Notes under the pieces: model-generated
Database searches by the model: none
Seen by the model: the letters and a program-made list of their open reading frames with translations, nothing else
What the model was told of the DNA's origin: nothing
NCBI GenBank assembly: GCA_017471945.1
Contig: JAFURH010000011.1
Coordinates: 1 to 34,099, forward strand
Source of the DNA: Clostridia bacterium
GTDB taxonomy: Bacteria; Bacillota; Clostridia; Christensenellales; Borkfalkiaceae
DNA length: 34,099 nucleotides
Direction of reading: 5' to 3'
Position numbers and translations under genes: made by a program
Shown here: one piece after another, positions 1-9,000 of the stretch
Numbering within the stretch: the stretch's first letter is position 1
Layout: each line of letters starts with the position of its first letter

Positions 1-804
1 ATCGGGTCGCACGGCGCGATATCGCTCGTATAAGCGGTAATGCGTTCGTTCCAAATCCTCAGGCGTATTGGCGTTATAGTCGTAATCGCACACGAACAGA
101 CTGCTTTCGATCGTAGGCAAATACTCCGCGATCGCCTCTTCACCCCTCGCACAACCGCTGAATCCCAAATTGATATAATCGACATTATTCCATTTGGAAA
201 TGAGCGCCTGATAGCAATTATCAGGTCGGCTCGCGCACCCGCCTTGCGTGATGGAAGAACCGTAATACACGATAGGTTTTACTTCCCGATAGCGTTTCCC
301 CTCGCCCACGGTCGCCTTTTCGTCAAGCCCGATTTCCAGCGAATGGACGGCGTTATACAGCGGAAAATACAAAATATAGTTCCGCATTCCGCCGCTGAGA
401 TCGACGGAAACGGTATAGCCTTTTTGATCGGCGAACGTCGGCGGAAAAATCTTCACGAGCCGAGTCCCCCTCTTCGTTTCCTCCAAGAGAATAAACCCAC
501 CTTGCCCTTCCAAAGTCATATGCGACATCGCTTCCAAACAATCGTACGCCACGCGCAAAACGAACTTTTTCGAATCCGTAGAAAAGCGCAGTCTGCCGCC
601 CGAGGTGTGATCGGCGAGATAGTCCACCCACTTCCCCGTCGCTTTTGCAGCCGCCGATTGCATACGCCGAAATTTCCCGAGCTTTTCGTCGTAAAAAACG
701 CCGTACAGCGCAAACGCCGAATGAGGAATTTTATAATAGCGCACTCCCTCTTCCACACATTCCCGATTAAGGATAAAATTTTTATCGATCTGTTCTATTT
801 TCAT
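1..804 (-). CDS. SGNH/GDSL esterase with N-terminal beta-sandwich domain, 3'-truncated by window edge
   Basis: An open frame of 268 codons starts at ATG 804 and leaves the window at base 1. Residues 1-175 look like the beta-rich N-terminal domain (GxDLY type) that precedes Lipase_GDSL_3 esterases. It ends in the typical segment with LYFPLYNAVHSLEIGL at about 146-161. The SGNH block I motif GSSITQG lies at 182-188, making Ser184 the likely nucleophile. A block II-like NLGFSG lies at 212-217. Block III and the Asp-His block are beyond the edge. No signal peptide is seen, so it is probably cytoplasmic. Its ATG overlaps the TGA of the fucU gene (ATGA at 801-804), which indicates translational coupling and one operon. 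The family removes acyl groups, often acetyl, from carbohydrates; the substrate here is unknown. Confidence 0.88.
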   Translation of the reverse strand, partial: MKIEQIDKNFILNRECVEEGVRYYKIPHSAFALYGVFYDEKLGKFRRMQSAAAKATGKWVDYLADHTSGGRLRFSTDSKKFVLRVAYDCLEAMSHMTLEGQGGFILLEETKRGTRLVKIFPPTFADQKGYTVSVDLSGGMRNYILYFPLYNAVHSLEIGLDEKATVGEGKRYREVKPIVYYGSSITQGGCASRPDNCYQALISKWNNVDYINLGFSGCARGEEAIAEYLPTIESSLFVCDYDYNANTPEDLERTHYRLYERYRAVRPD

Positions 805-1223
805 ACGACGACACCCTTTTTCAAAATAATATTCGCGTACACGGCGCGCTCGCCCGTCGCGATAACCGCATAAGCTTTTTTCGCCCGTTCGTAAAATTCG
901 AAACGTTCTAAATTGCCGACTCGAAGATGATCGTCGGCGGCGTTCGCTATTGCGAAATACTGATCCCAGATCTCAGGCAAGGGATCTCCCTCTACCGTCT
1001 GCATAAGCAAAAAATTTTCCTCTGCGTAGGTATCGAGAGGGATCAATTCCAACAACGTTTTGAGCATAGCCTCTCCGCCGATTCCGTCCGCCCGCACTAC
1101 GCGCCGTCCGTAGTTCTCGCTCGGAAAATTCCCGTCGGCGATCACGATCTCGTCGCCGTGCCCCATTTCGCATAAAATCTTCAACAATTCGGGGGACGCG
1201 ATTTTCGATATTCCTTTTAACAT
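801..1223 (-). CDS. fucU: L-fucose mutarotase (RbsD/FucU family)
   Basis: This 140-residue protein matches FucU in length and sequence. It opens MLKGISKIASPELLK, carries the MGHGDEIVIADGNFP loop with the family's conserved His and Asp near residues 22-24 and 30, and ends with the ERAKKAYAVIATGE and NIILKKGV blocks. FucU interconverts alpha- and beta-anomers of L-fucose and related sugars in the cytoplasm, easing entry into isomerase or dehydrogenase pathways. The ATG at 1223 is preferred over an in-frame TTG at 1226 because the AAGGAGAT site is better spaced and the length then equals the E. coli protein. It lies 16 bases after the EamA transporter gene and overlaps the next esterase by four bases. 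RbsD is the alternative, but the motifs favour FucU. Confidence 0.92.
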   Translation of the reverse strand: MLKGISKIASPELLKILCEMGHGDEIVIADGNFPSENYGRRVVRADGIGGEAMLKTLLELIPLDTYAEENFLLMQTVEGDPLPEIWDQYFAIANAADDHLRVGNLERFEFYERAKKAYAVIATGERAVYANIILKKGVVV

Positions 1224-1239
1224 CAAGTTATCTCCTTTT

Positions 1240-2121
1240 TTAAATATTTAAAAATACCACGGCAATCGCGCCTAACACAACGCCCAAAATTTGCCGCTTT
1301 AAAAATTTTTCTTTAAAGACGAAACAGGAAAGCAAGAACGAAACGACGATTTTCACGCCCGCTTCCGTCGGCGCGGCGATGGAAATGGCGATCATCGTAT
1401 ACGCGATCATATTCAGCATATTGGTCGCGCCGTTTGCCAGCCCTGCGCCGAGCGCGTAAGGCGAGCCGTGCTTAAAGATATATCCGCAATCCTTTTTGTC
1501 TTTCACAAGCCCTACGACGAATAAGATCACCGCCGAAAGCCCGAGCGCGACGACCATAAATTCGTTCGTCACCGCGTCGTTAAAGCGTACCTGCTGCATC
1601 CGTTGCAATACCCCGAACATCCCCGCGCCAAACACGGAAAGCACGATATAAATCAACCACAGCGCGGAAAACTTTTTTTCGCCCGCGCTTTCTTCTTTTC
1701 GTTCGCTTTCTCCGCGAACGAAAAACAAAGATAACGCGATCATAACGAAACCGATATACGTAAACGCCGAAGCCGATTCGCTCAAAAAGACCAGCCCGTA
1801 AACGGTGGAAAACACCAGCGCGTACGACAAGATCAGCATCGTGATCGCAAACGACCCGCAATTCAGCGCAAAATAGGTCATCACCGAAGCGGTGCAATAT
1901 AATACCCCTGCGACAAGCGCGTAAGGGAGCATCGCGAGCGGGAAAGAAAGTCCGCTATCGTCCGTTATGAGATCGGAAAACAGGAAAAACAGCATAGAAC
2001 AGAGTGAAACGATCGCGGTAAAAATAAAACCGCCTTTGGTGTGCTTTTGATTGTATTTCTTGATCAAAAAGCCTTCGGTCAGCCCCGAACATACCGCCAA
2101 TAAGATACATAAGTAACCCAT
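1240..2121 (-). CDS. EamA/DMT-superfamily transporter, possible sugar permease
   Basis: This 293-residue, highly hydrophobic protein has about ten predicted membrane helices in two repeats of five. The repeats are joined by a charged loop near residues 138-150 (ESERKEESAGEKK), as in EamA-type drug/metabolite transporters. The second half holds the usual small-residue helix pattern (GLANGATNMLNMIAYTMIA) and ends with the short conserved helix pair around FKEKFLKRQILGVVLG. This superfamily includes sugar carriers such as RhaT- and GlcU-type proteins. Sitting directly before fucU and two esterase genes, it may import a deoxy-sugar or other monosaccharide; that is inference from context only. Spacing to the genes on either side is 15-16 bases, so it is co-transcribed. 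Its ribosome site is weak (GGAA-like). Confidence 0.85.
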   Translation of the reverse strand: MGYLCILLAVCSGLTEGFLIKKYNQKHTKGGFIFTAIVSLCSMLFFLFSDLITDDSGLSFPLAMLPYALVAGVLYCTASVMTYFALNCGSFAITMLILSYALVFSTVYGLVFLSESASAFTYIGFVMIALSLFFVRGESERKEESAGEKKFSALWLIYIVLSVFGAGMFGVLQRMQQVRFNDAVTNEFMVVALGLSAVILFVVGLVKDKKDCGYIFKHGSPYALGAGLANGATNMLNMIAYTMIAISIAAPTEAGVKIVVSFLLSCFVFKEKFLKRQILGVVLGAIAVVFLNI

Positions 2122-2136
2122 AAATTTCCGTTCCCG

Positions 2137-3414
2137 TTAAAAATTCTTTAATTTTTCCAAAATGTAATTTGCATACAGCCGATGCCCCGCCGAATTGGGG
2201 TGAACGTCGTCGTGCATAAACAACTTCCATTGTTCATCGTTCGCGGGGTCAACGCCCAAGCCTTCCCCTTCGATCACGAACAAACCGTATTCTTTTGCCC
2301 GAAGCCTGATCGCTTGTCGGTAATCGTCCAACGTATAGCCTTTGGCATTTTTGCCTTCGCCTTTTCGGGGGATCGGCGTGATCACGCAGATCTTTCCATA
2401 TTTTTGCTTCGCTTTGGAAAACAGCCTGTCGAGCGCGCCGTAGAAGGTAGTTTCCGTTTTATCCGCAACGCTTCCCAGCTCTACGTTCCTCGTATAATCG
2501 TTCACGCCGCCCGCGATCAAAGCAAATTCCGCGCGGGGCGTTTCGTCTACGTATACCGAAGTGGACACGGTAGGCCGCCAATCTTGTTGCACGGCAACCG
2601 TCGTACCGTTCGAGCCGTAATTATATACGTTCGTATATCCGAGCCCTTTCGCGACTAATCTTACGAAGCTGTTTTCGGGGCGATCCGCTTCCACGCCGTG
2701 GACGATGGAATCGCCGAGCGCGACGAAGCGTTTTTCTTCCCCGCATACGAAGCGTAAGATCGGCGAGACGTCCTCCAACGAATGAGGATGGTGAAATCCC
2801 CCTTCTTTTACGTAGTATTCAAGCTCTATCCCGTGCGCTTTGCAGTATTCGATCATCTTGCCCGAATTTTTCTCAAACGGAACGACCTCGTCCGCCCCGC
2901 CCGCCACGAGCAAAAGAGGAATATTCAACCCGAAAAATTCTTCTAAGTTCTCGCTCGGCATACCGCGAAAGTTAAGCAAGGTTTCTTCCGTGAGATCGTA
3001 GCAATCGAGCATTTCCGCGTATTCTTTGGGATGAGCGGTGGTCGGCCACGAGATCAAATCGAGCACGGGCGCGTCGAGATAGATCTTTTTCACCGTTTCG
3101 GGATAAAACAACGCGTAGTTGAACGCGTAGATCCCGCCGCGACTGAATCCAAACAAAAAGCATTGTTCGGATAAAGCAAACGCCTTGATCACGTGTTTAT
3201 AAAATTTATACATAAGCCTTATCGCCCTATCGCATCCGTATTGGTCGCTTACGTCGTAATATACGCGGGTATACCCTCTTTCGAGGAGTTCAACTTCCGC
3301 TTTGTCGAAAGCGTATAAAAATTCCGTTTTCCAGATCCATTCGCCGTTCGGCTTTTCAGGGCGAATGACCGTCACTTTGTGTCCGTTAAATTCGTATTCA
3401 ATAACCTGTGCCAT
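2137..3414 (-). CDS. Two-domain esterase: alpha/beta-hydrolase fused to SGNH hydrolase
   Basis: The 425-residue protein has two complete hydrolase domains. The N-terminal domain (about 1-225) is an alpha/beta-hydrolase with the nucleophile elbow GFSRGG at 89-94 (Ser91), an acid candidate Asp175 in AGGADEVVPF, and a histidine cluster at 208-211 in GGFHHPH. The C-terminal domain (about 228-425) is an SGNH hydrolase with GDSIVHG at 234-240 (Ser236), a Gly-Asn block NYGSNG, GGVND, and DDVHPN near the end supplying the Asp-His pair. No signal peptide is seen, so both act in the cytoplasm. Two different ester-cleaving folds in one chain suggest a substrate carrying more than one ester type or position. 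It follows a hairpin and a short intergenic repeat, and heads the FucU-containing group. The SD is modest (AAGG). Confidence 0.85.
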   Translation of the reverse strand: MAQVIEYEFNGHKVTVIRPEKPNGEWIWKTEFLYAFDKAEVELLERGYTRVYYDVSDQYGCDRAIRLMYKFYKHVIKAFALSEQCFLFGFSRGGIYAFNYALFYPETVKKIYLDAPVLDLISWPTTAHPKEYAEMLDCYDLTEETLLNFRGMPSENLEEFFGLNIPLLLVAGGADEVVPFEKNSGKMIEYCKAHGIELEYYVKEGGFHHPHSLEDVSPILRFVCGEEKRFVALGDSIVHGVEADRPENSFVRLVAKGLGYTNVYNYGSNGTTVAVQQDWRPTVSTSVYVDETPRAEFALIAGGVNDYTRNVELGSVADKTETTFYGALDRLFSKAKQKYGKICVITPIPRKGEGKNAKGYTLDDYRQAIRLRAKEYGLFVIEGEGLGVDPANDEQWKLFMHDDVHPNSAGHRLYANYILEKLKNF

Positions 3415-3442
3415 TTTTTTACCTTTTTTCTTTTATCGTTCC

Positions 3443-3483
3443 AGTCCTTGAGCTTGCTTCGCCTATCGGCTCGCGATGACCGT
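3443..3483. repeat. Short intergenic repeat, copy 1
   Basis: This stretch begins AGTCCTTG and ends GATGACCGT. It is a near copy of a stretch at 33868-33905, in the same orientation, differing by a few substitutions and a 3-base gap. Read on the minus strand it follows the widespread bacterial intergenic pattern GTCATTGCGA...GAAGC-AATC. It lies between the LRR gene and the fused esterase gene, next to the hairpin at 3494-3520. Confidence 0.7.
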
Positions 3484-3493
3484 GAAATATGCA

Positions 3494-3520
3494 ATACCCA
3501 CCCGCTCGGCGGGTGGGTAT
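3494..3520 (-). terminator. Strong hairpin between operon segments (terminator or attenuator candidate)
   Basis: A perfect 12-bp stem (ATACCCACCCGC paired with its complement at 3509-3520) has a 3-base TCG loop. It lies 44 bases downstream of the LRR gene on the minus strand. A clear T tract is missing in either direction; the minus-strand continuation is only mildly T-rich (TGCATATTTC). It could be a terminator, a 3'-end-stabilising hairpin, or part of the adjoining repeat. It marks the likely boundary between the surface/uptake operon and the esterase-EamA-FucU group. Confidence 0.5.
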
Positions 3521-3563
3521 CTACTTCCCCTAACGGTTCTGCTATTTTGTTCAGTTAAAACGC

Positions 3564-5792
3564 TTACGCATTAGGATTCGTCCAAACGACTACGTCGCCG
3601 TTGTCGTCGAAATGCCACCAGTCGGAAGTCGTCGTCCATTGTTCTTCGGTCGGCTCATTCGCGCTGTACAGATAGTAGTAGCCAGACTCTGCGGGACCGC
3701 CCGAACCGGGATTTACTATCGCGAACATATTCGCATTCGCTATACCATCAGTCGTCACTCTGAACGTACCGCCAAACGCCGCAGTTCCCGACGCATCATA
3801 TCTGTACGCCTTTAATTTCGGCTGATAATCGATATATTCAGCCGTATCCACGTAAAATACTCTTCGACTTACTTGATTCAAGGAGCTCACGACGAGCGTT
3901 TCCAACGAAATACAGTTATAGAATGCGTCTGTACCGATATAAGAACCGCCGCTTCCGGGATTTGCATAACGGTCGATCACGCCGGGCATAATCGCCGCAA
4001 CGAGGGAAGTACAGCCCTCAAAAGCACTACCTTCTATCGCTATTACGTTTTCGGAAAGAACGACTTTTTCGATCGTGGTATTATCCTTAAACGCCTTCGA
4101 CCCAACGGCGATCACGTTTGCCGTGCCGTTCGTTCCGTCGTTATAGGTATCGGGAATTGTCACCGTCGTGCCCGTATGCGAATCCAAAAGCCCTTTTACG
4201 ATATAACCCGTAAGCTCGGAAACATGCGTTCCGTTTACCGTAAGCGTAGCGTTCGAATCACCTGCAAGCGTAGTCAAAGAAACCGTTCCGTATTGATAGG
4301 AAATGCCTTTCGCGTCCCAAGCGCCGCAAGTTACGCAAGCGCCGTTTTCACCCGTATAGGAGTGATCGGGAGTCTGAACGATCTCACTGCCGTACACGCC
4401 GTCCTTCCAAGTCCAATAGCCGCAAGCTTCCGTTCCCGAATAAACGTATACGTTACCCGAAAGCAAATTGTTCTTAGTGTAATCTATCCCTTCGATTATA
4501 CTCGTATCCGTTGACAAACAATAAATATTTACCGTTCCCACGGCACTACTATTAGCGTCCGTCACAAAGACTTGCCAGCCTGACTGCATTCTCAATCTGT
4601 TGACAACGATCTCTCTTAATGCATTACAACGATAGAACGAGTTCTGCGCAAGGTTTGAGATGGTACTTTTGAGACCGGGCATAACCAGCGTTTTTAAATT
4701 ACTCGCCTGTTCAAAAGCGCTACTTCCGATAAGATATACGCTATCGGGAAGAATGACTTTCTTGATTGCCGTATTCTTTTGGAACGCTTTATCCGCAACC
4801 TTGTTCACGGGCAAATTATTAAAGGTTGCGGGTACGGTCAATTCCGTGCCTTCCGCTAACGTATGCCCCGTAGAAACGGCGTACGCGTCGGCGCCGTTCG
4901 CTTCCATTTTCAATACGTTATACGTAACCGTCGCGTTCACGTCGGCGTTGATCGAAGCGGTCGCTTCGGGAAGCCCCGCAACTTCGTGCGCCCACGTATA
5001 CGTTAAATTCGCCGCATCTTCCACGGGCGTTTTCAATTCTTCAATCGCTTCGTTCAATTCGCTTTCGTGCCAAGCAAGTCTTTCGCCTCGCTTCACGGTA
5101 AGCAAAGTAGTATCGCCCGCTTTGATCTCGTAGGTTTGGCAAAGCGCGGATACGTTCGCATATTCGTCAGCCGTTTCTTCAAGCAGGGCTTTTTCGTCTG
5201 CCGCGACCTGCCAAACGCTCGCGGAGTTCTTTCCGAAATCGAACGCGCTGTAATACTTCACCTCGCCGTCGATCGTCAAATAACTTCTTGCGGAAAACGC
5301 ACGGGAAAGGTTTGCTTCCTTTACGTTATAGATCGCCGCGTTATAATAATAGTAGTTGCTCGAATCGTACGCCGCGTCGTTTTCAAGCGCGGCGGACGCT
5401 TTATTTGCCACGTCGATCACGATCGACTCGACCTTATCTTCCGTTAAATCGTCGTTGTCGAACCCGCTTTGAAGGGTCGCGTCCAGATAACGGCTGGGCG
5501 TGATCATCGTGACGATCTGTACGTTTTCGTTATTATCGATCTCGCTCCTTTTCACTCTCGTCGTAAAGCGGATCGCCGCTTTATTTTCGTCGATCGCGTC
5601 GTCGTCGATACGCACGCTTGCGCCGTCCAACATCGAGAAGGTAGCCTCGTCCGCGACCGTGACCGCGTTGACGGTATTTTGCGTTTCGCCCGAACCCGTA
5701 TCGGCGGTATTCGCCAACAAGCCGAAGGAAAACGCGGTTAAAGATAAAGTTCCTACGCAAAGGATAAGTTTGTTTTTAATCGTCTTAGTCAT
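3564..5792 (-). CDS. Secreted BspA-type leucine-rich-repeat surface protein
   Basis: This 742-residue exported protein starts MTKTIKNKLILCVGTL and has a signal peptide over about the first 30 residues. I chose ATG 5792 rather than 5810 because GGAGG sits nine bases before it and the preceding small gene overlaps it. Residues about 45-210 form an N-terminal domain with the patterns GASVRIDDD and IRFTTRV. Two LRR_5 (BspA-like) blocks follow, with units such as IKKVILPDSVYLIGSSAF and IEKVVLSENVIAIEGSAF. They are separated by a linker with a CxxC pair (CVTCGAWD). The C-terminus ends WWHF...VVVWT, a tail shared with the 1048-residue LRR lipoprotein. No LPXTG motif or C-terminal membrane helix is seen. 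BspA-type repeats usually mediate adhesion or glycan/protein binding; the ligand here is unknown. Confidence 0.85.
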   Translation of the reverse strand: MTKTIKNKLILCVGTLSLTAFSFGLLANTADTGSGETQNTVNAVTVADEATFSMLDGASVRIDDDAIDENKAAIRFTTRVKRSEIDNNENVQIVTMITPSRYLDATLQSGFDNDDLTEDKVESIVIDVANKASAALENDAAYDSSNYYYYNAAIYNVKEANLSRAFSARSYLTIDGEVKYYSAFDFGKNSASVWQVAADEKALLEETADEYANVSALCQTYEIKAGDTTLLTVKRGERLAWHESELNEAIEELKTPVEDAANLTYTWAHEVAGLPEATASINADVNATVTYNVLKMEANGADAYAVSTGHTLAEGTELTVPATFNNLPVNKVADKAFQKNTAIKKVILPDSVYLIGSSAFEQASNLKTLVMPGLKSTISNLAQNSFYRCNALREIVVNRLRMQSGWQVFVTDANSSAVGTVNIYCLSTDTSIIEGIDYTKNNLLSGNVYVYSGTEACGYWTWKDGVYGSEIVQTPDHSYTGENGACVTCGAWDAKGISYQYGTVSLTTLAGDSNATLTVNGTHVSELTGYIVKGLLDSHTGTTVTIPDTYNDGTNGTANVIAVGSKAFKDNTTIEKVVLSENVIAIEGSAFEGCTSLVAAIMPGVIDRYANPGSGGSYIGTDAFYNCISLETLVVSSLNQVSRRVFYVDTAEYIDYQPKLKAYRYDASGTAAFGGTFRVTTDGIANANMFAIVNPGSGGPAESGYYYLYSANEPTEEQWTTTSDWWHFDDNGDVVVWTNPNA

Positions 5793-5916
5793 TCCATTCA
5801 TCCTCCGCATAATGGTCGTTGTAATCCGGGTTATAGGACGCAGGACTTGCGGTTACAACGTCGTTTGCCAAAACCAAGCGGAGCTCGATCTTCGGCTGTT
5901 CATAGTTCCTTTTCAT
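5785..5916 (-). CDS. Small 43-residue protein translationally coupled to LRR protein
   Basis: An ATG at 5916 follows a near-perfect AAGGAGGTCAGAAA ribosome site and opens a 43-residue frame. It begins MKRNYEQPKIELRLVL, continues with NDVVTASP, and ends in an acidic, Tyr-rich tail (DYNDHYAEDEWND). The stop TAA at 5785-5787 lies inside the next gene, and the two frames overlap by eight bases (ATGACTAA), the classic geometry of translational coupling. There is no signal peptide or membrane segment. Similar short proteins (Y-E/K-P near the N-terminus, then an LxxxDVVxTS-like segment) are, from general knowledge, common beside surface-protein genes in Clostridia, but their function is unknown to me. 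It may be a leader controlling LRR expression or a small partner protein. Confidence 0.75.
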   Translation of the reverse strand: MKRNYEQPKIELRLVLANDVVTASPASYNPDYNDHYAEDEWND

Positions 5917-5942
5917 TTTCTGACCTCCTTAAATTTTATTTC

Positions 5943-5978
5943 TCTTTCGCGGCAAGCGGTCTTGCTCACCGCGAAAGA
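5943..5978 (-). promoter_or_regulatory. Long intercistronic hairpin before the small protein gene
   Basis: A perfect 10-bp stem (TCTTTCGCGG at 5943-5952 with its complement at 5969-5978) encloses a second 4-bp stem, CAAG/CTTG. It lies between the stop of the 1048-residue LRR lipoprotein and the SD of the small gene. No T tract follows in either direction, so it looks more like an RNA processing, stabilising or attenuating element than a simple terminator. Confidence 0.55.
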
Positions 5979-6002
5979 ATGATTTCCAATAATTATCAAA
6001 GC

Positions 6003-9000
6003 TTACGCTTTCGTCCAAACGACTACTTCGCCGTCAACGAAGTGCCACCAATACTCGGTCGTTTCCCATTGTTCCGCGGGGGGCGCGACTTCGCTATACA
6101 GATAGTAGCCGCCCTTTGCCAATTCGTCCGCCGTAGGCTTGCCGTCCGTCGGCGTCGAGGTTACGAACATATTCGCTTGAGTGTGATTGGTGAAGCGGCA
6201 GCTCGAGCCGAAATCAGCCGTTCCGTCCGTATTGTATCTGTATACCTTGACTTTCGCCGTATACCCTTCCGTTCTTACCCAGAAATATTGACCCATCGTT
6301 TGATTGAGGGTGCTTACGACGAGCGTTTCGAGCGCCGAGCAATCGAGGAAGGCATTCGCACCGATATTGCTTCCGCCCGTGCCGTCGCCCGCGTATTTAT
6401 CGATCACGCCCGGCATAATCACCGTTTGAAGCGCCGTGCATTCCTGGAACGCGCTACCGCCGATCACGAGCACGTTTTCGGAAAGAATCACTTTGGTGAT
6501 CGTTTTATTTCTCATAAACGCGTTGGCTGCAACGGAAATCACGTTCGCCTCGCCGTTTACCCCGTCGTCGAAGGTATCGGGAACGGTGACGACCGTGCCC
6601 GTATGCGTATCCAAAAGACCTTTCACGATATAGCCCGTGAAGTTCTGGATCTTCTCTTCGCCCACGGTGAGGGTGTTTGCAAGCGTGACCGTTCCGTAGG
6701 TATACTCGATTCCCTTAGGATCCCAAGCGCCGCAAACCGTACATTTGTCGTTCTCGTCGTAGTCGTGCGGGGGCTGTAAAACGATCTCGCCGCCGTAAAC
6801 GCCGCCGTTCCATTTCCAAGTGCCGCAAGCCGCGCTTTGATCGTAGTAATACGTGTTGTTGGTGAACATATTTTGTTTCACGAGGTTAACGGTTTCGGGA
6901 CGGTCGATCCAGTTCTGATAGCGAACGCTCGTTTCCGTTTTTGCTTTGGTCACGTACACGTCGAGTTTTGCCTCGTAGCCCGAGATACGGTCGGTTCTGA
7001 CGAGGAAGATCTGCGTTGCGTTTGCCCACAATTCGCTTACGACGATCGTCGTTAAGCTCGGGCAATCGAGGAATGAGTTATCCGCAAGCTGATTTATGCT
7101 CTTCGAAGCGTTGGAAACCACGCCGGGCATTATCACCGTTTCAAGCGCGGCGCATTGCTGGAAGGCGCTGCTGCCGATCGAATAAACGGTTTCGGGCAGA
7201 ATTACTTTCGTGATCACGGTGTTGTTGAGGAATGCGTTCTTTTCAACGCCTATCACGGGAAGAGTGCCGTGCACGCCGTCGTTATATTCTTTCAGAACGT
7301 TTACCACCGTTCCTTCGAATTCGTCCAAGCCGTTGACGATATAGCCGTTTACTTCCTTACCGTCGCCGTTTTTCGCCGTGCCGTATACGTAGACGATCCC
7401 TTGCCCGTCTACCGTTCCGCAACGGGTACACGCGCCGTCCTCGAACACGTGGTCTTCCACGTAATCGATGCTTCCGTCGGCGTTATACACCCATTCCTTG
7501 CAGGAGAGCTGTTCGGGATTGCGGGGCAGATAGAACTGCGCACCCGTCAGCATATTGTTGTTGCCCTGCACGAATACGTTGCTTTCGTCCGCGCCGCCGA
7601 GCACGAACAGGTTGACCGTTTTCGCGGAATTGTTGTAATCGGTAGCGAACATCTGCACGGATAATCTGAAATCCTTGTTTACGATTACTTCTTTGATATT
7701 ACTGCTACGGTAGCACGCGTTGTTGAAGCCGAGCTTGGTTTCGCCCGTTTCCGCGTCCTTAGAGCTTTCCCACGTTTTCGTTACGCCCGGCATCGCAAGG
7801 AATTCGAGCGACGAGCAATAGGAAAGCGAATCCGAACCGATCAGAGTCACCGAGGTCGGGAGATATAAGCGTTTTATGCTACGCACTTTCGCAAACGCGC
7901 CCTTTCCGAGCGCCGTAACGGGCAATTCCCCGTGTTCGCCGTCGTCGTACGTAGAAGCTACGTAGATCGCGCCGTCGGTTACCGCTTCGAGCGCAACGAG
8001 ATCGATTCCCGAAACGATATAGGAATTGCTCGCTTGGTCGTAGGTATACTGCACCGCAGGGGATTGAGCTTCCCCGCAAACCGTACAAACGCCGTATTTG
8101 CCGTCGGTTACGCCCGCGTAAAGGTCGGCTACTACGTCCGCATAGTTATGATCTTCGTAATGGCCTTCCACCACCTTTTCGCGCTCGCACGTTTCGCATT
8201 GGAATACGACGGTCGCGGGCGTGGTGCAGGTCGCTACCGTTTCCGAAGTGCCTTCGTCCCAATCGTGCTCTACGGTGATCAGCGTAGGCTCGCTGTCATA
8301 ATTATCGAAATTATTATAAGCCGAAACAGCCTTCACTTGTACCTTGAAATCTTCGCCTCCGTCGGCTTCCTCCGCAACGGAATAGGTCGTTTCATTCGTA
8401 AAAAGCCATTGTCCGTCGTTGATTTTCACCTCGTAGCCTTCCGCGCCGTCTATTGCCGTCCAAGCGAGGGTATCGCAATCGGTCACCGTGACTACGGGCG
8501 AGGAAAGCGCGGTCGCCGATGCGTTCAGAACGGTGATCTCACAGCTCGCGCTGACGCTTCCGAGCGTTGCCGTCGCCGTGATCGAACCCACGGCTTTAGC
8601 TTGGATATTCGCCCTGTTGCCCTCAAACGTGCAGTCGGCAATATCCGCCAAAGTACCCTCCGTCGCTTCAAACGACCAAGTTACCTGTTCGTCCTCGTAG
8701 GCAACGCCGTTTTTCGTGAGCGTAGCTTTCAGCTCGTGCCGTGCGCCGACCAAAAGGTTGATATCCGTTTGATTAAGCGTTACGCCGTAGGAATCCTGCA
8801 CGACGGAGATCTTCACCGTCTTTTCCGCTTCGCCCGCGGTGATCAATATAAACGCCGTACCGACCGATTTTGCGGTCACTAAACCCGTTGCGTCTACCGT
8901 CGCGACCGCTTCGTTCAACGAAGTGAACACGATCGCCGTTCCCGAATTCGACTTAGCTTCGATCTTCAAAACGTCGCCTAATTTCATTTCTTCGTTGACT

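Noticed and set aside
40-873. 277-codon plus-strand open frame at the left edge
   Set aside because: It is the antisense shadow of the SGNH esterase gene, which has matching motifs, a start and a coupled neighbour.
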